This document shows, one piece after another, positions 5,730-12,490 of a stretch of 13,705 nucleotides of DNA (position 1 is its first letter; each line of letters begins with the position of its first letter). The notes below the pieces were generated by a model. That model was given only the letters and a program-made list of their open reading frames with translations, did no database searches and was not told where the DNA came from. Position numbers and translations under genes: made by a program. This stretch comes from Chloroflexota bacterium (GTDB taxonomy: Bacteria; Chloroflexota; Dehalococcoidia; DSTF01; JACRBR01), in NCBI GenBank assembly GCA_025355835.1, contig JANXYW010000007.1:1-13705 (forward strand). Direction: 5' to 3'.

Positions 5730-6995
5730 GTGATTGATCGCGTGACCATTCAGGCAACGGCGGGGGATGGTGGACATGGCCTCATCGCCTTCCACCGGGA
5801 AAAGTTCGTGCCGCGCGGCGGTCCCGACGGCGGCGATGGCGGCCGCGGCGGCGACATCGTGCTCATCGCCGACCACGGGGTGAACGGCCTCGGCGCGTTC
5901 CGATACCAGAAGCAGTACAAAGCCGAACGCGGCGGCAACGGCGCATCGAACAAGAAGCACGGGCGCAACGGCGCCGACCTCGAGCTGAAGGTGCCGACCG
6001 GCACCATCGTCCGAAACGCCGAGACAGGCGAGGTCATCGGCGATCTTACCGAAGCGGGCGAGCGGCTGATCATCGTGCACGCCGGCCGCGGCGGACGCGG
6101 CAACCAGCACTTCGCCTCGCCCGCGAACCAGGCGCCGCACATCTCCGAGACGGGCCAACGCGGCGAGAGCCTGCGCCTCGATCTCGACCTCAAACTGATC
6201 TCCGATGTCGGACTCGTCGGCCTGCCGAACGCCGGCAAGTCGACGCTGCTGGCGGCAGTCTCCCGCGCCACACCGAAGATCGCCGACTATCCGTTCACGA
6301 CGTTGGAGCCGAACCTCGGCGTCGTCGAGGCCGGCTACGAGTCGTACGTCATGGCCGACATCCCCGGTCTCATCGAGGGCGCGCACACCGGCGCAGGTCT
6401 CGGTCTGGAGTTCCTCCGCCACGTCGAGCGCACGCGGCTGCTCATCCACATCGTCGACGCGTCGCAGCCGGATCCCGCACACGATATCGACGTCATCGAC
6501 AACGAACTGCGGTCGTACGCCGTCGATCTCAGCACACGTCCGCAGATCATCGCCTTCAACAAGATGGACGTTCCGGAAGCGGAAGCGCGCCGCGCGGAAC
6601 TCCAAGCGCTCGCCGAACGCCTGGGCCGCCCGTACGCATTCATGTCCGCGGCGGCGCGCATCGGCACCGCCGATCTGGCGAAGATGGCGTTCGAGCGGCT
6701 CGAGCGCATTCGCGAAGAAGAACCGCAGCCTTTGCCCGACGAAGATGTGGAGGTCCTGCGTCCGCAGCAGCGCGGCCCCGGCTTCACCATCGAGCGCGAG
6801 AACGAAGCCTATCGCGTCATCGGCAACCAACCCGTCGTGCTCGTCGAAATGCTCGCGCTACAGTCCGATGAATCGCGCGCCGAAGTGATGCGCCGTCTCG
6901 GCCGCATGGGCGTCGTCGGCGCCCTCCGCCGCGCCGGCGCTCGCGAAGGCGATCCCGTCCGCTTCGGCGACATAGAACTCAAATGGGAAGAATGA
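5730..6995 (+). CDS. obg: GTPase Obg/CgtA (ribosome assembly, stress control)
   Basis: 421 residues, GTG start at 5730 in the position expected for the conserved N-terminus (VTIQATAGDGG). Domains: glycine-rich Obg fold (1-157, with GGPDGGDGGRGG and GRGGRGNQHFASPANQAP), G domain with G1 GLPNAGKS (164-171), G2 DYPFTTLEPNLG, G3 DIPG (210-213), G4 NKMD (277-280) and G5 SAA (306-308), and a C-terminal OCT domain from about 350 (GFTIERENEAYRVIG). Obg binds GTP/GDP, associates with the large ribosomal subunit and links ribosome maturation to growth. The complete motif set and normal length make the call safe. A TATAAT box and GA-rich ribosome site precede it, and nadD follows 217 nt later on the same strand. 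Confidence 0.97.
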   Translation: MIDRVTIQATAGDGGHGLIAFHREKFVPRGGPDGGDGGRGGDIVLIADHGVNGLGAFRYQKQYKAERGGNGASNKKHGRNGADLELKVPTGTIVRNAETGEVIGDLTEAGERLIIVHAGRGGRGNQHFASPANQAPHISETGQRGESLRLDLDLKLISDVGLVGLPNAGKSTLLAAVSRATPKIADYPFTTLEPNLGVVEAGYESYVMADIPGLIEGAHTGAGLGLEFLRHVERTRLLIHIVDASQPDPAHDIDVIDNELRSYAVDLSTRPQIIAFNKMDVPEAEARRAELQALAERLGRPYAFMSAAARIGTADLAKMAFERLERIREEEPQPLPDEDVEVLRPQQRGPGFTIERENEAYRVIGNQPVVLVEMLALQSDESRAEVMRRLGRMGVVGALRRAGAREGDPVRFGDIELKWEE

Positions 6996-7017
6996 CCGCA
7001 ACCCTGCCCAACCCGAA

Positions 7018-7041
7018 ATGGAGCGCAGGCGCCCCGCCTGT
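7018..7041. repeat. Hairpin repeat, copy 2 (CAGGCG-CCC-CGCCTG)
   Basis: Bases 7018-7040 repeat 2145-2167 without a mismatch over 23 nt. The hairpin is CAGGCG (7026-7031), loop CCC, CGCCTG (7035-7040). It lies 22 nt after the obg stop codon, where it may also act on the obg 3' end. Confidence 0.8.
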
Positions 7042-7100
7042 ACAAAGGGTCACCCCAAACATCAGCCCCGCGCCCAGCACCACCCATCCGATCCCTGTAG

Positions 7101-7120
7101 GGGCGCAACGGGTTGCGCCC
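7101..7120. repeat. REP-like hairpin (GGGCGCAAC-GG-GTTGCGCCC)
   Basis: A perfect 9-bp inverted repeat with a 2-nt loop, preceded by TGTAG, in the obg-nadD gap. A relative with the same TAGGGGC entry and an 8-bp stem lies after nadD at 7807-7826. Confidence 0.7.
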
Positions 7121-7175
7121 GCCTCCGTGCCAAACCAACCCGCCGCCTTCACGCACGACGCCCCGCGCACAACCC

Positions 7176-7203
7176 CGACGACCGACGACCGACGACCGAC
7201 GAC
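7176..7203. repeat. Perfect 7-nt tandem repeat (CGACGAC x 4)
   Basis: Four identical CGACGAC heptamers run head to tail, ending 9 nt before the nadD start codon. On the minus strand the unit is GTCGTCG. No ribosome site is seen between the array and the ATG at 7213. Confidence 0.85.
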
Positions 7204-7212
7204 CGGAACGCC

Positions 7213-7806
7213 ATGAACGTCGGCATCCTCGGCGGCACCTTCGACCCCGTCCACAACGGCCACCTGATACTGGCCGAACACGCGCGCACGCAACTCGCGC
7301 TCGATATCGTGCTCTTCGTGCCCGCAGGCGAACCCTGGCGCAAAGCCCACCGCACCATCACGCCTGGCGAGTATCGCCTCGCGATGCTCATGCTCGCGAT
7401 CACCGATCACGCGCAGTTCGGCATCAGCGACATCGAGCTGCGCCACCCCGGCCCCACGTACACCGCCGACACGCTGGAAACGCTCGCGGCAGAGCGCCTC
7501 GACGACGAGTTCTACTTCATCGTCGGAGCCGACGCCCTCGCCGATCTGCCAACCTGGCACGACCCCGCCCGCATCGTGAAACACGCGATGCTCGCGGTTG
7601 CCGATCGCAATGGCCACGAACTCGAAGCAGCGATCGCGGCGGTCCCAGAACTAGCGCCCCGCATCGTCCGCTTCAACATGCCACCCACGCAGATCTCGTC
7701 AACGGAAATCCGCGCGCGCGTAGCCGCGGGCGACGACATTTCGGCGCTCGTCCCCGCGGCCGTCGCACGCTACATCGCGGAGCATCGGCTGTACACGACA
7801 GCGTAG
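7213..7806 (+). CDS. nadD: Nicotinate-nucleotide adenylyltransferase
   Basis: 197 residues. It transfers AMP from ATP to nicotinate mononucleotide, giving deamido-NAD, in the cytoplasmic NAD pathway. The nucleotidyltransferase signature GGTFDPVHNGH is at 7-17, GADALADLPTWH at 105-116 and ISSTEIR at 161-167, all typical of NadD. The length is normal. ATG 7213 is chosen because the conserved first strand (MNVGILGG) starts there; the frame continues upstream, but only through repeat DNA. obg lies upstream on the same strand, a frequent pairing. The usual third partner, rsfS (ribosome silencing factor), is missing. Instead a hairpin and the convergent DNA-methylase cassette follow. No clear promoter of its own is seen, so it may depend on the obg transcript. 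Confidence 0.95.
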   Translation: MNVGILGGTFDPVHNGHLILAEHARTQLALDIVLFVPAGEPWRKAHRTITPGEYRLAMLMLAITDHAQFGISDIELRHPGPTYTADTLETLAAERLDDEFYFIVGADALADLPTWHDPARIVKHAMLAVADRNGHELEAAIAAVPELAPRIVRFNMPPTQISSTEIRARVAAGDDISALVPAAVARYIAEHRLYTTA

Positions 7807-7848
7807 GGGCACGCGGCGGCGTGCCCGCGTCTGGCGCGAGTGCTCGCG
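7807..7848. repeat. Two hairpins between nadD and the convergent cassette
   Basis: GGGCACGC (7807-7814) pairs with GCGTGCCC (7819-7826), an 8-bp stem with a 4-nt loop. Next, CGCGAG (7835-7840) pairs with CTCGCG (7843-7848), a 6-bp stem with a 2-nt loop. They lie between two converging genes and may end transcription from one or both sides, although no T-run is present. Confidence 0.55.
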
Positions 7849-7855
7849 AGTCTGG

Positions 7856-8386
7856 CTACGCAGTCGCTTGCTCTAGCGATGGGAACATCATGAGGAGCTT
7901 GCAGAGGAACGCTTCGTCCCCGATGGCCTTCACGGGATTGCCGCGACTATCGCGGCCGGTGAGGCGCAACGGGCCTTGCTCCGGCCGCGCCGTGTTCTTC
8001 TGTAGGCGCAAGCGCGCGCCGTGTTGCTTCTCGATGTCCATCAGGGCCTTGAGGTCGTCCGCGCTTCGCTTCCCTGTTCCCGACTGTGCGCCAATGGTTT
8101 CACGCGCTGGCTTGCCATTGCTGCAGCCTGAGTCCGCCCTGTTTGCCTTCGAGGCGTACTCCTCAGCTGAGATGAGCCCTAGTTCCACAGCGACGGGAAC
8201 AGTGGCGCGCCCGTCGAGGATCATCCGGATGATGAACTCCTCATCGCCGACGATCTTCAGACGACGGCCCCGACTGTCGAGCCCGGTCAGGCGCAGAGGC
8301 CCCTCGCGAGGACACACCGTATTCACGGACACCCGAAGGCGACCACCATTCTTGTTCTCAAGCTTAATGTGCTCTTTGAGATCCAA
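7856..8386 (-). CDS. Unrecognised protein with two copies of one ~56-residue domain
   Basis: 176 residues; I do not recognise the family. Residues 2-57 and 111-166 align without gaps at a constant offset of 109, with about half the positions identical. The shared core is N-T-x2-P-x2-GPLRLTG-x-DSRG-x3-K-x2-GDE-x-F (first copy from Asn22, second from Asn131). The linker (58-110) is Ser/Gly/Ala-rich. The protein is rich in Arg, Lys and Gly, has no signal peptide or membrane segment, and is probably cytoplasmic. The start is TTG 8386, five bases behind a perfect AGGAGG (8391-8396), which makes it convincing. It begins 26 nt after the stop of the DNA methyltransferase on the same strand, so the two are almost certainly co-transcribed and probably co-functional. 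Possible roles are target recognition, control, or protection of the upstream enzyme; these are inferences only. Confidence 0.75.
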   Translation of the reverse strand: MDLKEHIKLENKNGGRLRVSVNTVCPREGPLRLTGLDSRGRRLKIVGDEEFIIRMILDGRATVPVAVELGLISAEEYASKANRADSGCSNGKPARETIGAQSGTGKRSADDLKALMDIEKQHGARLRLQKNTARPEQGPLRLTGRDSRGNPVKAIGDEAFLCKLLMMFPSLEQATA

Positions 8387-8412
8387 TGCGTCCTCCTGAC
8401 GAGGGCATATTA

Positions 8413-10044
8413 CTACAGGTCCAGGCCCGTCTGCTTACCCTCGCGCCGCTTTTCCTTCGGCGCTTTTGCGAAAGGCGAAGCCTGCTGTTGTGGCATATCG
8501 ACGCCCCTCTTGTTGAGCAGATCTTCGGCTGTGAGCATCTGGATTTTCGGGTAGTCACGGCCCCAGAACTCACTGTGATATGAGCCCGCCGCGACTGCCT
8601 CTGTGATCATTTCTCGCGTCGGCTTCTTCAACGTTAGTAGCACGCCGATCGGTTCACCCTCGCGCTCGAGGACGGCCTTCAGGTCTCGCACAAAAAGAGG
8701 CGAAACGTTGCCGGCCTTGACCGACACGATCACGCGCCTACGATCGGTAGCGCCTTCTACGAACGGGATGATGCCGTCGATGCCGCGATCCATCCCCTTC
8801 TTGCGCTCGCCGCCCCCGGCCGGCAGAGCGCCGACGCGGTCGAGCGCCCACCACTGAAACTGGTAGGGATCACGGGCTGCCAATTCGGCGGCGCCAGTCA
8901 AATCCACGGGCTCACCCACGACAGGAATCTTGCCATTCAGCTCCGTGAACGCGTCTTCCATTCGGCGCCGGATCAATCCAATCGCGAGATGCGTGATGTC
9001 GATGCCGATCCATTTGCGCCCGAGTTTGTGCGCCGCGTGTACCGCTGTGCCGCATCCGCAGAACGGATCGAGCACGATGTCGCCTTCGTTCGATGACGCC
9101 GCGATGATCCTCTCAAGGAGCGCGATCGGCTTCTGCGTCGGATACCCGAGGCGCTCGGCTGCAGCCGCGTTGATCGGTCTGATATCGGTCCAGACATCTC
9201 TCACGTCGACGCCCGCCAAGTCTTCGAGCTTAGTCCTTAGGCGCGGTTGCGCCCCACGGGAGAAAGCTATCCGGCCGGCGGCCCAAAGATTGTCGATACC
9301 GTCTTGCGCGAACTGCCAGTGCCGCCCAGTCGGCGGAGGGATCTCACCCCGGTCACCGAAACGTCGAGGCGGACCGCCTCCGGCGCCGGTCAAGTCTGAA
9401 TAGCGCCAGACAACACCGTCACTGTCGGTTACAAGGTCGTGACCTTTCACGGTGTCCAGAGACTGGGGTAACGATGGTGCGTTCCATGTCGAGCCATCAG
9501 ATCGCGTGTAAAACAGTAAAGTGTCGTGGACTCTGCCGTACTGATTTCCGCTCTTGCGGCCGGTCGTGCGCTCCCAGATGATCTCGTTGCGATAGGACTT
9601 AGGGCCAAAAATGCTATCCATTAGCACTTTGAGATAGTGGCTTGCCGCCGGATCGCAATGTAAGTAGATCGAGCCCGTTGGCTTCAGGACGCGCCGCAAC
9701 TCGACGAGGCGAATCGCCATCATCGATAGATATGCCGTAACGTCGCCGCGATCGAGCGCGTCGACCATCGCCTTGAGCAGCTTGGCCGTATTGTCGCTGC
9801 CGTGATGGGCGATCTGATCGAAGGCTTCTTGCGCCGCAGGGCCCCAGTGCCATGTGTCCTCGAAGGCCCCGGTCTGCGCAGCACTTGCGTCCTTCGTCCT
9901 CTCCTTGAACAGCACGTTGTACGAGCGGTTCGAGTTGAACGGCGGGTCCAGGTAGATGAGGTCGATCGATTCGTCGGGGATGTAGTCCCGCAGGATCTGC
10001 AGGTTGTCGCCGTAGTACAGCGTGTTCGTCTGCAAAGGGGACAT
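8413..10044 (-). CDS. Beta-class DNA methyltransferase fused to a PD-(D/E)XK-like nuclease domain
   Basis: 543 residues. The N-terminal two-thirds is an N6-adenine/N4-cytosine methyltransferase: catalytic motif DPPF at 33-36 comes first and the SAM-binding motif DPFCGCGTA at 326-334 comes last, the beta-class order, with a target-recognition region between. After about residue 390 the protein continues with YQFQWWALDRVGALP, then GIDG (Asp423) and VIVSVKAG (Lys443). This D...SVK arrangement is that of Mrr-like restriction nuclease folds. A further RDLKAVLEREGEPIGVLLT region and an Ala/Lys-rich tail follow. It probably modifies a DNA sequence and may also cut unmodified DNA, as in single-chain restriction-modification enzymes; I know similar methylase-nuclease fusions in other bacteria. 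A TATACT box lies 10 nt before the ATG and no Shine-Dalgarno is seen. The next gene (8386) follows at 26 nt. Confidence 0.9.
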   Translation of the reverse strand: MSPLQTNTLYYGDNLQILRDYIPDESIDLIYLDPPFNSNRSYNVLFKERTKDASAAQTGAFEDTWHWGPAAQEAFDQIAHHGSDNTAKLLKAMVDALDRGDVTAYLSMMAIRLVELRRVLKPTGSIYLHCDPAASHYLKVLMDSIFGPKSYRNEIIWERTTGRKSGNQYGRVHDTLLFYTRSDGSTWNAPSLPQSLDTVKGHDLVTDSDGVVWRYSDLTGAGGGPPRRFGDRGEIPPPTGRHWQFAQDGIDNLWAAGRIAFSRGAQPRLRTKLEDLAGVDVRDVWTDIRPINAAAAERLGYPTQKPIALLERIIAASSNEGDIVLDPFCGCGTAVHAAHKLGRKWIGIDITHLAIGLIRRRMEDAFTELNGKIPVVGEPVDLTGAAELAARDPYQFQWWALDRVGALPAGGGERKKGMDRGIDGIIPFVEGATDRRRVIVSVKAGNVSPLFVRDLKAVLEREGEPIGVLLTLKKPTREMITEAVAAGSYHSEFWGRDYPKIQMLTAEDLLNKRGVDMPQQQASPFAKAPKEKRREGKQTGLDL

Positions 10045-10054
10045 CGTTGGCGGA

Positions 10055-10060
10055 AGTATA
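10055..10060 (-). promoter_or_regulatory. Probable -10 box of the methylase cassette
   Basis: The minus strand reads TATACT, a near-consensus -10, ending 10 nt before the ATG at 10044. The transcript would have a leader of only a few bases. The gene therefore carries its own promoter, independent of the methyltransferase gene upstream at 10083-10796. Confidence 0.5.
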
Positions 10061-10082
10061 GAGGCTGGCGGCGCTTGCGTCG

Positions 10083-10796
10083 TTACCCCGGCGCACCCTC
10101 AGGCGGAAAGATGTTGTCGCCCTCGCGCCGCCAGCCGGGCGGCAGCACGCTGGCGATGAACGACGCGCGCGGCACCGGCGGCCAGAAGAACGGCCGCAGA
10201 TGCGCCGGCCGCGTGTAGTCGAAGCCGCTGCGTTCCGCCAGCGACATCAGGCTCGTCTCGCTGGCGATGCGGCCGCCGTACGCGTGCAACCAGAATCGCT
10301 GCCACCAGCGCAATCGCCCGGCAGGCGGCGCCAGGTCCCACGCCAGCAGCAGCGCGCCCGGCCGCAGCACGCGCGCCGCTTCGCGCAGCACCGATTGCGC
10401 GCCGCGCACGTCGAGGAATCGCAGCAGATCGTCGCAGAACGCTACATCGAACACGCCGTCCGCGAACGGAAGCGCACCGGGATCGGCCAGCACCGCGCTC
10501 AGCGGCCGTGCCGCGTTACGAAACGCCCGTCCAGCGGCCCCCGCCAGCACGGGCGACGGTTCGACGCCAGCGACGGGCGCGTGCTGGAACCGCAGCTTCT
10601 GATCGAACAGCAGCAGCCGGCTCCCTTCCGCGCAGCCGATCTCCAGCACGCGATGGTCCGCCTGCATCAGCATCTCGCGCGTCAGCGTGTAGACGGGCGT
10701 GTTCGCCAGCATCTGCCCCGGCACCGACAGCAAACGCCGCCGCCACCAGCTCCCCCGCAGCTGCCGCTCCCGCTCCGCGATCTGCTCTGGCGTCAT
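10083..10796 (-). CDS. Class I SAM-dependent methyltransferase (Methyltransf_11 type)
   Basis: 237 residues. Motif I VLEIGCAEG is at 50-58, GVEPSP at 77-82 (strand-2 acidic position), ADPGALPFADGVFDVAF at 104-120 and ARVLRPGALLLAWD at 141-154, a complete Rossmann methyltransferase core. The N-terminal part has an aromatic/basic stretch (GSWWRRRLLSVPG), and residues 160-215 are rich in Trp, Phe and Pro (RLRWWQRFWLHAYGG, RPFFWPPVPRASF), which suggests a lipid-like or membrane-associated substrate; this is inference. The substrate cannot be named. ATG 10796 lies 8 nt behind TACCCT (10805-10810), with no Shine-Dalgarno, so a leaderless message is likely. It precedes the DNA-methylase cassette by 38 nt on the same strand, but that cassette has its own -10 box. 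Confidence 0.88.
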   Translation of the reverse strand: MTPEQIAERERQLRGSWWRRRLLSVPGQMLANTPVYTLTREMLMQADHRVLEIGCAEGSRLLLFDQKLRFQHAPVAGVEPSPVLAGAAGRAFRNAARPLSAVLADPGALPFADGVFDVAFCDDLLRFLDVRGAQSVLREAARVLRPGALLLAWDLAPPAGRLRWWQRFWLHAYGGRIASETSLMSLAERSGFDYTRPAHLRPFFWPPVPRASFIASVLPPGWRREGDNIFPPEGAPG

Positions 10797-10804
10797 TATG
10801 GGGA

Positions 10805-10810
10805 AGGGTA
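10805..10810 (-). promoter_or_regulatory. Probable -10 box for a leaderless mRNA (methyltransferase at 10796)
   Basis: The minus strand reads TACCCT, 8 nt before the ATG at 10796. It matches TANNNT, and no ribosome site lies between it and the start codon. Confidence 0.4.
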
Positions 10811-10815
10811 GTCGT

Positions 10816-10850
10816 GTTAGGGGTTACGGGTTAGAGGTTGGAGGTCGGGA
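10816..10850. repeat. Degenerate 7-nt tandem repeat (GTTAGGG type)
   Basis: Five heptamers stand in register: GTTAGGG, GTTACGG, GTTAGAG, GTTGGAG and GTCGGGA. The array looks telomere-like in form but is internal to a bacterial chromosome. It lies immediately upstream of the TACCCT box of the methyltransferase gene. Confidence 0.75.
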
Positions 10851-10936
10851 TCCAGGCGGAACTCGACGTTGCGACCATCGGATGGCAAGATCGGATGACA
10901 AGGCGGAGCGTTGTCCCCCGACTGGTCCCGTGGTCA

Positions 10937-10965
10937 GCCTGAATTTAGGCGAAGCCCAAGTGGGC
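10937..10965 (-). terminator. Two small hairpins after the homocysteine methyltransferase gene
   Basis: GCCC (10954-10957) with GGGC (10962-10965), and GCCT (10937-10940) with AGGC (10947-10950), form two 4-bp stems downstream of the minus-strand stop at 10984. There is no T-run, so the call is weak. Confidence 0.2.
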
Positions 10966-10983
10966 GCACTCTGAGCACGAATA

Positions 10984-11937
10984 TCAGTTGAGAAGGCCGC
11001 GGGCGGCTCGCACGTTGCGCGCGGTCTCGTCGAGGTGCGTATCCCACGTGCCGCAACATCCACCCCAGATGTCGATGTGCGGATATCGATGCGCCAGATC
11101 ACCCATGAGCTCACCGAGCGACGACGGGTCGCCGGGGTCGAGGTGACCCAGCGTACACAGCGCGCCTTTCTCCGCCGTCGAAGCGTTCGGCCGCAGGCAG
11201 CGCACCCGCTCGAACCACGCGCCAGGCTCGAGAGCCGGAAGGAACTCGAGCGGGTGCGAGCAGTTGATGCCGTAGAAGGCAGGCGCATCGGCACCGGCGA
11301 GCGCGTCCACCGTATCAATCGCTTCCCTCAGGCTCGGGCCCGACGGCAATCGACCCGCGCCGTCAAGAATGAACGAGATCGATACCGGCACGCCACTGAC
11401 CGCGCCCGCGCGCGCCACGCCAACCGCCTCGGACACGTTATTGAAGGTCATCGCCTCGACGAGGTCGACGCCCGCGAGCGCAAGCGTGGCGATCTGCGTG
11501 CTGTGATATTCCTCTGCCTCGTCCGCGGTGATCGCATGGTCCGGTGTGTATGCATCGCCGCGCGGGCCGACGATGCCCGCGTACATCAGGGCGGGGAGCT
11601 GCTGCTTGTACGGCATGGCGACATCGCGCAGGAAGTCGATCGACCGCAGTTGCATTTCGGCCAATGCCTCGGGTGAGTAACCAAGGCGAGCCGCCCAATC
11701 GGGGCTCGCGCGGTAGTCGAGGCCGCCGACGAGGGCGCCAAAACCGTTTCGCGCTGCAGTGTCGAGGAAGGCGCGGTACATCTCGCGTAGTGCGGTCACC
11801 GCGTTCGGATCATCGAGCAACGGGAACATAGCAAACTCGGGAAGTTCGAACCCGTGCTTGTACATGAGTTCGGTTTCCTGCCCGCCTTCGGTGAGATAGT
11901 TCACCTCGGGCTGCTGGGACGGGAACTCAATAGACAT
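10984..11937 (-). CDS. Homocysteine S-methyltransferase family protein
   Basis: 317 residues. The family moves a methyl group from a donor such as S-methylmethionine to a thiol acceptor, usually homocysteine, through a zinc-bound thiolate, forming methionine. The three zinc cysteines are present: Cys226 in GINCSHPLEF and Cys294/Cys295 in WGGCCGTWDTH. The N-terminus has the expected TEGGQETELMYKHGFELPEF signature and a TIM-barrel-like pattern follows (EAMTF, PVSISFILDG). ATG 11937 is chosen because it begins just before this signature and has AGGAG about 10 nt upstream. The frame runs on upstream to 12117, but that part translates a tRNA-like sequence and is not protein. It has no methionine-pathway neighbours here, so the exact donor and acceptor are unknown. 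Confidence 0.92.
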   Translation of the reverse strand: MSIEFPSQQPEVNYLTEGGQETELMYKHGFELPEFAMFPLLDDPNAVTALREMYRAFLDTAARNGFGALVGGLDYRASPDWAARLGYSPEALAEMQLRSIDFLRDVAMPYKQQLPALMYAGIVGPRGDAYTPDHAITADEAEEYHSTQIATLALAGVDLVEAMTFNNVSEAVGVARAGAVSGVPVSISFILDGAGRLPSGPSLREAIDTVDALAGADAPAFYGINCSHPLEFLPALEPGAWFERVRCLRPNASTAEKGALCTLGHLDPGDPSSLGELMGDLAHRYPHIDIWGGCCGTWDTHLDETARNVRAARGLLN

Positions 11938-12083
11938 CGATATTGTCTCCTGAACCGACGTGCCGCAGGCGAACATATCCCAAACATAGAGCCGCCGCAA
12001 GGATTCGCAGTTCGCCAATAGGCCTCCAGGGCCAGCGTCGAGAAGACTCCATCGAACGAGGTCTGCGCCGATCGCGGTGATCT

Positions 12084-12148
12084 TGGTACCGCCGGCAAGA
12101 TTCGAACCTGCGACCATCGGATTAGAAGGAAACCGAGCCGTCGGCGGG
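12084..12148 (-). pseudogene. tRNA-Arg(TCT)-like sequence: intact 3' half, no D arm
   Basis: Read on the minus strand from the CCA end (12084-12086): discriminator A, acceptor CGGCGGT, T stem CTTGC pairing with GCAGG across loop TTCGAAT, variable loop TGGTC, strand TCCGA, and anticodon loop CTTCTAA with anticodon TCT. All spacings are correct from position 32 to 76. The 5' part is wrong. CCCGCCG (12148-12142) can pair with six of seven acceptor bases, but only five bases separate it from TCGG, so the D arm is missing. The anticodon stem is TCGG/CCGA with a 12-nt loop. This is either a decayed tRNA, a tRNA-derived attachment-site end, or a very odd tRNA. The frame across it reads RWSQVRILP, a phrase typical of translated tRNA genes. 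Confidence 0.6.
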
Positions 12149-12443
12149 GGCGTCCTGGAACCGGTGCTTCTGGACTACGGCCCCGGCACCAGCACCGGCG
12201 GGGCGCCTCCTGATGCACGCGGACGCGCGTCGCAGCACACAACCGGGCGCGCTTCTCGTATTGGATCGTTGGCGATGCACCGGGACTCGAAGAGCGGTAG
12301 GAGGCTTCAGTTGTGCCAGGATTCAATCTCGAGTTCCTGCCGCGACGATCGGGAAGCGAGTTCGTACGCAGTCCGGCCGGCGCGGTCAGGCGTGCCCGCG
12401 CAAACCATCACGTCGCCGCAAACCAGCCGCCAGCCGCACCCAC
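12149..12443. other. Non-coding stretch between the tRNA-like sequence and the ruvB upstream region
   Basis: No gene with family motifs or a credible start is seen on either strand. The short open frames here are driven by GC content. A possible second tRNA-3'-end-like scrap (12270-12291, minus) lacks a pairing T stem. I see no insertion-sequence ends or CRISPR units. Confidence 0.5.
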
Positions 12444-12490
12444 TGATTGAATTCCCGCAATGCAATCAAGTCCAATCAAACGCAATTAAA
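12444..12490. promoter_or_regulatory. CAATYAA array, 10-nt phased, upstream of ruvB
   Basis: CAATCAA, CAATCAA and CAATTAA start at 12463, 12473 and 12483, exactly one helical turn apart. An inverted TGATTG lies at 12444-12449. A further copy, CAATCAAAC, is at 12585-12593, closer to the promoter. The arrangement suggests binding by a protein on one DNA face; the factor is unknown. Confidence 0.4.

Noticed and set aside
5610..6830. Long open frame on the minus strand opposite obg
   Set aside because: It is a mirror of the obg codons in GC-rich DNA, has no family motifs, and obg is certain.
7176..7203. CRISPR-like array
   Set aside because: The units are 7 nt with no spacers and no cas genes are present.
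7018..7212. N-terminal extension of nadD
   Set aside because: It runs through three intergenic repeats, and NadD begins at MNVGILGG.
5677..12084. A genomic island bounded by the two tRNA-like fragments
   Set aside because: The interval contains obg and nadD, the two fragments differ in sequence and strand, and no integrase is present.
11938..12117. N-terminal extension of the homocysteine methyltransferase frame
   Set aside because: It begins inside the tRNA-like sequence; the family N-terminal signature and a ribosome site support ATG 11937.
12084..12148. tmRNA end
   Set aside because: The segment has a TCT anticodon loop and tRNA spacing, not tmRNA ends or a tag frame.
12270..12291. Another tRNA 3'-end-like scrap (minus strand, TTCGAGT then CCCGG)
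   Set aside because: CCA arrives one base early, leaving no discriminator, and the bases before the T loop do not form a stem.
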